Of a stretch of 64,000 bases of DNA, positions 52,536 to 61,297 are shown piece after piece. This stretch comes from Ensifer sp. LC11. GTDB taxonomy: Bacteria; Pseudomonadota; Alphaproteobacteria; Rhizobiales; Rhizobiaceae. The DNA lies in NCBI RefSeq assembly GCF_001695835.1, contig NZ_MBSO01000023.1, positions 186,001 to 250,000 of the forward strand, given 5' to 3'. Below the pieces are notes generated by a model that was not told the origin of the DNA, ran no database searches, and saw only the letters and a program-made list of their open reading frames with translations. Within the stretch, counting starts at the first letter, position 1. Each line of letters opens with the position of its first letter. The position numbers were made by a program, and so were the translations under genes.

Positions 52536-54161
52536 TTAGAAACGGTCGAACGTCCGCTCCCAATCCGGGCGGGTCATGCGTATTTTTGCGACCGAAGCCT
52601 CGTCGAGAGCTTGGCGACCCGCTTGCCGGCGAACGATCTCCTGAACGCTTTGCGGTTTCTCTATTTCTGACATGCCCCATTCGGTAAACGTGCCGGCGTT
52701 GAACACGTGCTCGGACAGGAGCGGATTGGTGAGCGCTTGAGAAAATGCATCAAGCGCGACCATGGTACCGATGAGAAGAGGCATCGGCGTGTTCGCGTTC
52801 ACGTCTTCGGCAAACAAGCCGACATAGAATTCAAGCTGCTCGGGCGACCCGTAGACGGCAGTCAGAGCCCGCCGCCGAGCCGGATCACCGGTTAACTGAG
52901 ACCAGTCGTCGGCAGGTCGTAGGCCCATCGCTTTTCGGTAGTCATTGTAGCTCGCTACCTTGCTGTCTCGACCTTGATCGATCGCTCGCTTTTCGACCTC
53001 CGCCAGAAAGGCCGGCGTATTGAAAAGACCCAAAGCACAGGCCCTTTGCTCGCTGGTGAGGCTCAGAGCTTTCAAGAGCCCGACATTGGTCAAATAGCTG
53101 TTGTCCAAGAACATTTTCGCGGAGGCAACATCGCCGTTAGCCCAAGCGACCTGGTCCGGGATCATCGAATGCCAACGATAAAGCAGCGCGAACTCAACCG
53201 TCATCCAGTTGGGCCGGTTCCATTTCGCAGGCCAGGCAACGGACGGATCTGCTTTCAACCTAAAATAGACCGAGGATATGTGATTGATGTAATCTTCGAT
53301 GACGACTTTGATGAAGACGACAATCAGGATCGCTCGCGCGGTTTGAAAGATCCGTTCATCGTCCCAGTCTGTGTTCCTCGACACCAGGTTCTCGGCTATC
53401 CGATTATGCTCCCGCAGGAAAAGCGTGTTCATCATCGATACAAAAGGTGTCGCATTCACTCTGTCTCCACCGACGGCAAAAATCTGTCGCGCGGCCCCGT
53501 CGACATCGGACTTAAGCCCGAGCGGAGGATCGAGTATCAGCGCGCGGTTTGCATCGGTGAACTCACGTTTGTAGGTGCGGCCATCCTCCTCAAACAGGAA
53601 TGGCGGATAATCCTCGCCGAGTATCTGCTGGACCTTCAGCCGTCCACGCAAAAGGGGATCTTCACTTTTGGTCCGCAACACATCTGTTTGTGCCCAGGTC
53701 CGGCCGTACAGAGGCGACAGATCAATCTCGTGGTTCGATGTCGTTCGGCTTCTCGCTGACATCTCGGTGCGAAGAAAACCGTCCGTCAGATACTGCGCAA
53801 AGGCCGGAAACAGGAGGGTGGATTTCGGACACTGCCTTTCACCGTTTTCCGGCCTTTGGAAAAGGGCGAGCACTTTTTCCCGATCTGGCAACTGAGGCTG
53901 TGGGTCGCGGGCCGGGAGATGGCGCGCGAAATAGGTCTTATCCGTCAGGGACACCCATGAGGTATAAGGCGAAACCGTGGAATAGACGTGCGGACGGCTC
54001 CGCGTCGTGTTGACGGCGGTATTGATGATGCTGCGGTTGACGATCTTGGCGAGGAAAGGGACCCGAGCGGCAAACGCCCACAGGGGCTCGAAACGCTGCA
54101 GCACATAGCTGCGCAAACGGCGAATGAAGCCATCGGCGCTTTTACTACGAAGGTTTTGCAT
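52536..54161 (-). CDS. Cyclooxygenase-like (animal-type) heme peroxidase
   Basis: 541 residues related to prostaglandin-H-synthase/fatty-acid dioxygenases. EIDLSPLYGRTW, MNTLFLREHNRIAE and EFALLYRWHSMIPD are family blocks; the last holds the radical-forming Tyr328 and the proximal heme ligand His331 (mammalian Tyr385/His388). At the distal site the usual Q-x-x-x-H reads AQYLTDGF, i.e. Gln123 kept but His replaced by Asp127. Peroxidase cycling may be altered while dioxygenase chemistry stays possible. No signal peptide. ATG 54161 follows GGGAG. It is encoded next to a catalase-like hemoprotein, as in oxylipin pathways. Confidence 0.87.
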   Translation of the reverse strand: MQNLRSKSADGFIRRLRSYVLQRFEPLWAFAARVPFLAKIVNRSIINTAVNTTRSRPHVYSTVSPYTSWVSLTDKTYFARHLPARDPQPQLPDREKVLALFQRPENGERQCPKSTLLFPAFAQYLTDGFLRTEMSARSRTTSNHEIDLSPLYGRTWAQTDVLRTKSEDPLLRGRLKVQQILGEDYPPFLFEEDGRTYKREFTDANRALILDPPLGLKSDVDGAARQIFAVGGDRVNATPFVSMMNTLFLREHNRIAENLVSRNTDWDDERIFQTARAILIVVFIKVVIEDYINHISSVYFRLKADPSVAWPAKWNRPNWMTVEFALLYRWHSMIPDQVAWANGDVASAKMFLDNSYLTNVGLLKALSLTSEQRACALGLFNTPAFLAEVEKRAIDQGRDSKVASYNDYRKAMGLRPADDWSQLTGDPARRRALTAVYGSPEQLEFYVGLFAEDVNANTPMPLLIGTMVALDAFSQALTNPLLSEHVFNAGTFTEWGMSEIEKPQSVQEIVRRQAGRQALDEASVAKIRMTRPDWERTFDRF

Positions 54162-54323
54162 AGGTCGCTCCCTAAAGCGCAAGATATCCGCGTGATTGAA
54201 TGCCGGCGAAAGAACCGCGCGCTATGAATACCCGTCCGGGTCGATGCAGAATTCGAAGACCATTTCGTCCTTGTCTCCAAAGCCGGATCGCATTTGCTAC
54301 TCGCGAACCGCCGGCAGGTGATT

Positions 54324-56318
54324 TTAGTTGTTCTGCGGTGGAGCCGAGGCGGCGCGGACAGCCCGGGCACCCGGATAGACAAGCGCGCGGGCATGACCGA
54401 GCGAGGCATATTGCGTCGGCGACGTCGCCAACGGGATCTTGATACAGGCCGGACTGCGGTTGGGCGTCATATCGAGGGCGCTGACCAGATCATTGTCCAT
54501 GATTGGCTCGCTTATGCCGATCTCACAAAGATCCAGCCAGGGATATTGATGTTCATCCCAGGCCCGCCCCGGATTGAGTACCTCGTGGTTCGGGTTCACG
54601 TCTTCGGGCTCGGGGTGAAGCTGAGCCTGGAGGATGTAGCGAACCTGCGAGTGTCTCACCTGGTATATCCATTCCTGACGCAGGAAATCGGGTGCTCTGG
54701 GATCGTCGGGTTCAGGATCCATCGAGGGCGCGCCTTCCGCGCGAAAACCTGGTTCCGGCAAGCCGCGATCAGCGCCCCTGTCGCCGGGGATCAACCGGAA
54801 CTTGATAAATGATCGCGCGCCCCCAAGGTCGAAGAACTCGAAGCACTGCCAAGTGTGATACCGGCTGTCGAGAAACGAGCCACGGATCCGGTAAGCCTCG
54901 ATCAGTTCCGGCTCCATCATGATGCCCTGCTTGACCAGCTCCTTTCGCTCTTCCGCGCTGGCGTGCACGAAGGTGCTGAAATCTTGAATCGAGCGGACAA
55001 ACAGCTGGCGTCCCGCGTTCATCAGAATGTCGAGAACACCCGACCCCTCGTAACCATTCCCCTGCGGAAAGAACTTGATCGACGCGGCCACCCCGTCACG
55101 GGCGCGGTCATCTTCGCGCGCACCGGGCGATGAGTGGCGAAGGATCACCGGCAGTTCCCTGCCCGCAGAAAAGAAGTCGTTCGCAGGGAATTTTGGGTCC
55201 ACGATGAAGCGGGCCGTCCCGCGCCCGGCCACGCCCCAGGTGTGCGTGCCGCGGCCACGCTTGGTGTGGGACAGATAACCAAAGGTGCGGCTCAGCCTGT
55301 CGATCACCGCCTTGAAATCGTCGTCAATATTCGCCCTCAATTCCTCCATGGTCAGCCGGAGACTGTCCTGACCGATCGGGGCGATGCGCGCGCGCTCAAC
55401 CTGGCTTGCGGGATAGACCACCTTGCGGATTTCGTTGACCTGACCGAGGGGGCGATGGTCCATCAGCGCATGCCAGGGCGAGAACCTCAATTTCTCACCG
55501 AAGCTGTGGCGCTCCCGCGTGTCAAAGATCTGCGGCGGGATGGTTATGGTTGCCACGGAGACAAACGCAGCGTCCCACTCAACGGTAGGATTGTCGACGA
55601 CCTCGGCGCTCGCATCGTGCCGCACCTGGACTTGGAAGTCGAAGACCACCGGGGCTGCCTCCGGCGCGAGGCGTGAAGCCATGCGTTCGCGCAAATAGTC
55701 GTGGCTGTCACCGGCGACCCCCGCCTCAATTCCGGACTGCGGGACCGCACGATAGCGGCAAGCAGTATTGATACTTGCACCCAGCGCATAGGGCACCTGT
55801 CCCCAATACGCTGCGGTCAGTGGACTGGTCTGTAGATGCTTGTTGAAGGCCTGGAGGACCAAAATATCCTCCGGATGCGCTTTTGAGAGATGTTCGATGA
55901 ATTCGACAGGCGGCCGGCCCTGGGGCGCGTTTTGCGCCAAGGACTGCATGAAAATCGCATAATCTTCGGCAGTCCGGATAAAGAAGACCGGGTTGTCGGC
56001 AAGGATGAAGTCCTGTTCTCCCTCCGGTCCATCCACATGTGCCTTGTCGCCCGAAACGCCAAACACCTTTATCGCCATGCCATGAATGTCGGGATTGCGG
56101 TCGTCCGCTTCCCTACCGTTCGAAAAGCGCACCAAAGCCTCGTATCGGCCAGGAGAGGCAAAGAGACCATGCCGGTATCCGGCATCGACCGGCAAAACAT
56201 CGACCACTGCGTTCAGACAGCCATGCATCTTGGAGTGCTGTCCACGGACGTGGGGCTGGGTGGCCCGCATCATCCCGATTTGGATGGCTGTAACAGTTTG
56301 GATGCTGGTCTGGTCCAC
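54324..56318 (-). CDS. Catalase-related hemoprotein (664 aa)
   Basis: 664 residues of the catalase superfamily, SrpA/allene-oxide-synthase-like branch. The distal His lies in RGQHSKMHG (His28 from the GTG; compare RxxHAKG of catalase), followed by LVRFSNGREADDRNPDIHGM and an AEDYAIFMQ stretch. A C-terminal region with DSRYHTWQ may carry the proximal Tyr. The start is GTG 56318 with GAGGAG seven to eight bases upstream. No signal peptide. Catalase-related proteins without strong catalase activity convert fatty-acid hydroperoxides; being beside a cyclooxygenase-like enzyme, that role is plausible here but inferred. Confidence 0.83.
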   Translation of the reverse strand: MDQTSIQTVTAIQIGMMRATQPHVRGQHSKMHGCLNAVVDVLPVDAGYRHGLFASPGRYEALVRFSNGREADDRNPDIHGMAIKVFGVSGDKAHVDGPEGEQDFILADNPVFFIRTAEDYAIFMQSLAQNAPQGRPPVEFIEHLSKAHPEDILVLQAFNKHLQTSPLTAAYWGQVPYALGASINTACRYRAVPQSGIEAGVAGDSHDYLRERMASRLAPEAAPVVFDFQVQVRHDASAEVVDNPTVEWDAAFVSVATITIPPQIFDTRERHSFGEKLRFSPWHALMDHRPLGQVNEIRKVVYPASQVERARIAPIGQDSLRLTMEELRANIDDDFKAVIDRLSRTFGYLSHTKRGRGTHTWGVAGRGTARFIVDPKFPANDFFSAGRELPVILRHSSPGAREDDRARDGVAASIKFFPQGNGYEGSGVLDILMNAGRQLFVRSIQDFSTFVHASAEERKELVKQGIMMEPELIEAYRIRGSFLDSRYHTWQCFEFFDLGGARSFIKFRLIPGDRGADRGLPEPGFRAEGAPSMDPEPDDPRAPDFLRQEWIYQVRHSQVRYILQAQLHPEPEDVNPNHEVLNPGRAWDEHQYPWLDLCEIGISEPIMDNDLVSALDMTPNRSPACIKIPLATSPTQYASLGHARALVYPGARAVRAASAPPQNN

Positions 56319-56377
56319 CTGCTCACTCCTCGGTGATAGCGATGCATTTCCGGAACGTGCGGTCGTCGGGCGACGCC

Positions 56378-58270
56378 TCAAAGCGTCTTGAGGTATTCGA
56401 TCAGCGCGTCGAAGTCCCCGGCGCGCGCAGGGTCACTCCAGTCCAAGCGATGCAACTTGCCCTCGATCACGAGGTCGCGGTCATGACCTCGATTACTCCA
56501 GCCATCGCGCTTCGTGTCATGAACGGAAACGGTGGGGTATTTTAGCGAGTAGGTCTTTAGGTTCGCCGCATCCCACACCCAGCCAACGACTTTGGGGTCA
56601 AATTCGATGACCCCGCGCAAGAAGGTCTCGGGGCGACTGCCAGGCTGCAACAGATGCGCAAGCGTCGGGACGGAACCGTTGTGGAGATAAGGTGCGCGCG
56701 CCCAGATGCCGTCGAGCGGCGAAGCAAGGTAACCCTGGTTGGTCACTTCAGTCGTATCACGCAGGATACGAAAGTCCGGCATCGCGCAAGGTTGGATCTG
56801 GCGACCGTAGGGGTCGGTGTAGCGGAAGCTTGCGTCGTGGCAGGCGGCCTTGAAGGCCGTTAGAAAGATCGCGCTGCCAGCCGTGTTCAACACTTGAGCC
56901 CGATTCATGTCGGTGCCGATTTGAGGGTACCGTTGTTCGTTGCGAGGGCGATGGCACGCGCCGCAATTCTCAGCAAAAATGGCCTCGCCCCTGACCGCCT
57001 TCGTCATGTTCACGTCGAATGGATAGGGCGCCGCAGGCAAGCCCATGAGGAAGTTGGAAACGATGCCTGCATTCATCAGGTCGACTTTCTGGGGCTGTCC
57101 GACAATCGGCAATTGCGCGGCTATGTTGCGCCAATAGGGCTCAAGCACACTGCCATCCCACTGGCCGACGACCCTATCGGCCTGGTTCCAGACCGCAGGG
57201 GCATCGGTGACGGTCGCAAAACGCGGCAGGGCCTCCGGTAGCGGGCCTTTCAGCAGTTCCTGCAGCTTTCCTTCCCGTGCTGCCGCATCGGTAATCAGAT
57301 CAGCCAGCAGGTCACCACTGCCATCCGATTGACCGGCACTAAATCCTGCCAGCCCCGGCGAACGGTTATCATGTCCGTAGCTCGAGCCGGAGCGAACCTG
57401 CAGTGCCACGGCAGCCGCCCGAACGGCGGTGCTCTGAGCGAGACCAGTGAGAAATTGCACGGCATTTCGTGTGAAAATGGCCCGTTGAGCCGCATCCACG
57501 GGCTCAATCTGAGCTGCCGCTATGTTCGGCAAGCCGCGGGAAAAGAAGCCTTTCGGCTTCGACTCGATCAATTCTATCAGCTTTCGGGTGGTGTCTCCCG
57601 GCGCTGCCGTCGTTCCAACCTGCGCGTCCGCCAGGTAGCTCTCTCTTAGTGTGGAAAACGCAGCGCGCCATTTGCGAACGTCAAATTGCGTATTCGGCGC
57701 GCCGTCGATGACCATCTGCCTGTCACCGAGATCGATCTTCCCCGTGTGACAGGCGCCGCAGGCAAGGGTAACGAAGAGCGGCTGGGGCTGGTTGTAGTCG
57801 ATCTCACCTGTCGGCCGCCCACCATGATCGAGCGGCCGACCTGCCGCGCCCGTGATGCCGAGCCCGCGAGGCAGGATGCGCTGAGGCAGATCGGGGTCTG
57901 GAAAGAGGCCAAACCTCGAATAGAACTCCTCAGGAGGCCCCCAGATCTCGGGCGAGAGATCCGGCAAAACCTTGAGCAGGACCAGTGGAACACCGACAAA
58001 GCCATTCCCGGCATTGACGAACCACGAATGCCCGATCGGATCGGTAGACTTGGCCTTTGCGAGGGCGGCGTCGCACGCCCCCCGGATATCCGCCCAATTT
58101 AGCGTTGGCCGGACTGCAATCGCGGCCGCAAGCGAATAGCGCGCCGTACATTCCAACGAGGGCTGGCCTCCAGCCTCCTCGGCATTCGTCGTGTAGGCCG
58201 ACAGCAACATCGTTACGCCAACGATTGACAGAACTACGCTGAAACAGTGCTGCCTTGACGTAACCATCAT
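56378..58270 (-). CDS. Periplasmic di-heme cytochrome c (peroxidase/RoxA-like family)
   Basis: 630 residues with a signal peptide (HCFSVVLSIVGVTMLLSAYT, cleavage near TTNA-EE) and two CXXCH heme motifs, CGACH at 171-175 and 436-440. The end (ARAPYLHNGSVPTLAHLLQP, SNRGHDRDL, ALIEYLKTL) matches di-heme peroxidases including the rubber oxygenase RoxA group. It probably binds two covalent hemes in the periplasm and reduces or activates peroxides/oxygen. ATG 58270 or 58267 after a GGGGGG tract. Only member of the island with a clear export signal. It starts 284 bases after the protease gene ends. Confidence 0.88.
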   Translation of the reverse strand: MMVTSRQHCFSVVLSIVGVTMLLSAYTTNAEEAGGQPSLECTARYSLAAAIAVRPTLNWADIRGACDAALAKAKSTDPIGHSWFVNAGNGFVGVPLVLLKVLPDLSPEIWGPPEEFYSRFGLFPDPDLPQRILPRGLGITGAAGRPLDHGGRPTGEIDYNQPQPLFVTLACGACHTGKIDLGDRQMVIDGAPNTQFDVRKWRAAFSTLRESYLADAQVGTTAAPGDTTRKLIELIESKPKGFFSRGLPNIAAAQIEPVDAAQRAIFTRNAVQFLTGLAQSTAVRAAAVALQVRSGSSYGHDNRSPGLAGFSAGQSDGSGDLLADLITDAAAREGKLQELLKGPLPEALPRFATVTDAPAVWNQADRVVGQWDGSVLEPYWRNIAAQLPIVGQPQKVDLMNAGIVSNFLMGLPAAPYPFDVNMTKAVRGEAIFAENCGACHRPRNEQRYPQIGTDMNRAQVLNTAGSAIFLTAFKAACHDASFRYTDPYGRQIQPCAMPDFRILRDTTEVTNQGYLASPLDGIWARAPYLHNGSVPTLAHLLQPGSRPETFLRGVIEFDPKVVGWVWDAANLKTYSLKYPTVSVHDTKRDGWSNRGHDRDLVIEGKLHRLDWSDPARAGDFDALIEYLKTL

Positions 58271-58293
58271 CACGCCCCCCGACGAAAATTCAT

Positions 58294-58331
58294 GGTTGTA
58301 GTCCGCAATGAAGGTTGTAGTCCGCAATGAA
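58294..58331. repeat. Perfect 19-bp tandem duplication
   Basis: GGTTGTAGTCCGCAATGAA occurs twice in direct tandem (58294-58312, 58313-58331) just before the cytochrome start, inside the 283-bp spacer 58271-58553. A recent slippage event or a duplicated regulator site are both possible. The rest of the spacer has no gene and no clear terminator, so a second promoter inside the island is likely. Confidence 0.85.
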
Positions 58332-58553
58332 TTAGCCACATCCTGACGATGGTGTCTATATGAGATATCTAACACTAAACCTGCGGTCGATGAGCACGCA
58401 GGACGGGACTTGAAAATGCGCTTTCCTGGCGGCGGCCGATGCAGGTTATGCAGGCGTTGAAGGCAGGATGCCCTGGGCGCGCCGCCGGCTTTTCCCACTA
58501 GACCCACACCAGTCCAGCGAGCGGCTTTGAAGAATTGACCACCCAGCCCAAAC

Positions 58554-61256
58554 TCATCGGCCTGAGACTGCCGACCGAAATGCAGCAATGGCAGCGTCAA
58601 CGTTGCGCTGGCGGTTGCTCAGGATCGTGGTCCCGTCATGGACATAGCCGGTTCCGGCCAGAATCCGATCGACCGCTTCATCACTGGCAAAGCCGCGAAG
58701 AAGTCTGTCGAAAGGAACGGGCCGGTTCCGATAATTTGCCTTGACGAAGTAGCCGTGAACGACCCCCGCCAGAAGGCGCGCCTGCCGCTCGGGGTTTCCG
58801 GCAATCTCCGGGGCGCGAAAGAGGTCGCGATAGAGCGTCCTGCCCCCGACGGTCGCAACGGATTTGTTGCGGATCTCGCCGAGATAGAGGGCATAGCTTT
58901 CGATGTTTGTCGTAATCGGCATAGGCTGGTCCCAGGGTGGGGCGCCGGAGCCGATCCAGAAATCGATGTTCGCAGGCAGCGGGAAGAGGCCGATTTCACC
59001 GTTGGAGTGGCGGAAGCCCGGATCGACCCCGTTGCGGCCCAAACCCGCCTCGCAAAAGGTGATGACCCAGAGATCAGCCTCGGTCAGCGGCGAGAGATCG
59101 GAGTACTTACGCCCCTGCCCTGTCGCAATCTCGGCGAGCAAGCGCGAGAGAGGGGACCGATTGGCGGAGAGAAAGCGCGTCTTGTCCAGGCCGCGCCAGC
59201 TCAATCCGTCGGACCATGGCGGCACCAACGGCGCCCCAACCTCAGTCGCCTCTTGCCGCTGTGACCTCTGGTGCGCCGTATCTGAAGGAGCCAGCGTCCT
59301 GTCCAGGATCTCTTTCAGCCGTTGCTCGGACGTCTGCTCGTTCACCTCGTCCAGCGACAGCCTCAAAACGACGGGACGATTGTCGGCCACCTTGCGGACA
59401 AACCTATCAACCGTACGGCTTTGAACCACCTCGAAGAAGTCGCGTTGGTTGTCAAGCAGGGTCAGGTCCGAGGTGACGAAAACGTTTCGGATGCCCGAGG
59501 TCGGTGAGCGCAAGTAGTTGACTGCGCTGCCTCTCCGGTTGTCCGATGCCGCCATCGGCTCGTAGTCCCGGGTCCGAAGCACGGTGGAATCCTCGTGGTC
59601 CAAAGGAGGCTCGAAATCGCCGCCGACGATCCAGTCGACCGTTTTTCCACCTGCAGCAACAACCTGATCTATCGAACGCACCAGCAGCTTGGAGGCCAAG
59701 CGCCGCCGCATTTCGTTGGAGCGGATCGCTCGTAAAGTGATCGGGACGAGATTTAACAAGGCGTCGGCGCTGTCCGGTGAAGCAACTTGAAACAACCCAG
59801 GCGGCGCTTTGAAGACGCCCTCCCGCCCGTCGAGCTCCGGCACGATACGGGTCCAGGCCTCTGCAACCGCGCTCGGCCATTCCGCTTTCGTGCACGACAC
59901 CGTCTTTGGTCGCCAGATGACCGCCGTAGCGAGTTGGCGCAGTTGCGCATCGGGTTCGCTGAATTCTGCCTGGAACTTTTCTCCGAACCGTTCGCCCAAG
60001 CCGTTCACGATCTCGACCACAGCCTGGGGCGGCACATCGGTCAGACACCAGAGGTCCTGGTTGAGATCCGCCATCGCGGTCACCGCGTCTTCGACCCTGA
60101 CGGGCCCTGCCGATCCGTCCAGCAGCCAGTGGAGGCACCAGAAGCCGATGTCGATGTCCTGAGCGGACCCCAGATACATCTCGCGCGTGCGTTCCGCGTC
60201 GCTGGTCGATGTGCTGCGCCGCCCGAGAGCACCAAAGAGCCCCGTCAGCGTATCCGACCCTTGAATGTGTTCCAGGATCTCGGCGGCGCTTTCGGCACTC
60301 TTATCGCCACCGCGCGTTCGCGACTCAAGATCCAGCGCGATCGCAGAAAGCTTCACGCCCTCGTTGCCGACGCTTACGCGGCGACCGTCCGACAGATACT
60401 GCGCGACCTCTGGATAGAGCCTCGTCAACGCCTCGCCGCTCTGTCGAGCGTGGTGCAGCGCGACCAATCGGCCGTTCCGGTTCAGCACACAGGCGCCAGA
60501 GGAGCCGAAATCGGTGTCGGCGGCGTACAGAATGTTGAGCGAGTTGACCGCAAGCAATTCGGTGTCGTCAAGCGACACCTCTTTCAGGCGCCCTCTTGGA
60601 TGATGAATGACGAAGGTCGGCTCGTACTGGTTGATCATGAACGACCCCCGTTCCATCCGGATCGTCCCGAACCGCTCGGCCGCCTTCTCTGAAATCCAGA
60701 CAAAGGTATAATCCAGCCCGCCACTCACCGGGCTGGTCACAAACAGGCGCGTGGGCGACAGCTCGAAGCGCACCAATGGCGGCTCGGTCGTTCCAACGTT
60801 CGCAAACAGCTTATCGCTCGGCCACTCATAGTCGAACTCGGCCGTCGCCACGCCGGCCACAGCCACGCTGTTCAGGACGTGGTGGTTGGTCAGCAGGAGA
60901 TTCGGCCCAACCAGGAACCCGGTGCCTGTCCAGCCGCTGTCGTTGCGGACATTTTGAAAGTCGATTTGTCCACCAGGCACGACAATCCGTGCGACAGCGC
61001 GCCTGTGCTGCGACAAGAGTTCCAGAAGGCTCGCTGGAACGGTGTTCCAGTCGCCAACCTCAGCCTCGAGCTCCGTTTCGCCCAACGCCTTTTGCCGGGT
61101 GGCGGTCCACCCTTCGAGCATCTCCTTGGCGTTCGTAACACCGGCGTTGGCCGGGATGTCGGCGAAAGGACTGAGATCGTGCCAATCCGAGATAAAGGGC
61201 ACGGCGCCAGCCTCCGGCTGATTGCGCGACCGCCTGGCAGGAATTGTGGTGACCAT
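58554..61256 (-). CDS. Trypsin-like / EEP-like / SLT-like fusion protein (900 aa)
   Basis: Three domains. Residues ~85-300: trypsin-like peptidase, triad His126 (LLTNHHV), Asp182 (GLDYTFV), Ser253 (DTDFGSSGAC). Residues ~366-600: endonuclease/exonuclease/phosphatase-like fold (IGFWCLHWL, DLNQDLWCLTDVPP, DWIVGGDFEPP, RNVFVTSDL); the usual Asn and Glu of the active site read Cys and Asp, so activity is doubtful. Residues ~725-800: soluble-lytic-transglycosylase-like pattern with Glu736 (FCEAGLG), NGEIGLFPLP and NIESYALYLGEI. ATG 61256 has AGGAGA. No signal peptide. Second gene of the island, 41 bases after the first. The domain combination is not one I know. Confidence 0.8.
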   Translation of the reverse strand: MVTTIPARRSRNQPEAGAVPFISDWHDLSPFADIPANAGVTNAKEMLEGWTATRQKALGETELEAEVGDWNTVPASLLELLSQHRRAVARIVVPGGQIDFQNVRNDSGWTGTGFLVGPNLLLTNHHVLNSVAVAGVATAEFDYEWPSDKLFANVGTTEPPLVRFELSPTRLFVTSPVSGGLDYTFVWISEKAAERFGTIRMERGSFMINQYEPTFVIHHPRGRLKEVSLDDTELLAVNSLNILYAADTDFGSSGACVLNRNGRLVALHHARQSGEALTRLYPEVAQYLSDGRRVSVGNEGVKLSAIALDLESRTRGGDKSAESAAEILEHIQGSDTLTGLFGALGRRSTSTSDAERTREMYLGSAQDIDIGFWCLHWLLDGSAGPVRVEDAVTAMADLNQDLWCLTDVPPQAVVEIVNGLGERFGEKFQAEFSEPDAQLRQLATAVIWRPKTVSCTKAEWPSAVAEAWTRIVPELDGREGVFKAPPGLFQVASPDSADALLNLVPITLRAIRSNEMRRRLASKLLVRSIDQVVAAGGKTVDWIVGGDFEPPLDHEDSTVLRTRDYEPMAASDNRRGSAVNYLRSPTSGIRNVFVTSDLTLLDNQRDFFEVVQSRTVDRFVRKVADNRPVVLRLSLDEVNEQTSEQRLKEILDRTLAPSDTAHQRSQRQEATEVGAPLVPPWSDGLSWRGLDKTRFLSANRSPLSRLLAEIATGQGRKYSDLSPLTEADLWVITFCEAGLGRNGVDPGFRHSNGEIGLFPLPANIDFWIGSGAPPWDQPMPITTNIESYALYLGEIRNKSVATVGGRTLYRDLFRAPEIAGNPERQARLLAGVVHGYFVKANYRNRPVPFDRLLRGFASDEAVDRILAGTGYVHDGTTILSNRQRNVDAAIAAFRSAVSGR

Positions 61257-61297
61257 AGCGAACTCTCCTGACCTGCCGCAGAACTGCGAAGTGAAAT

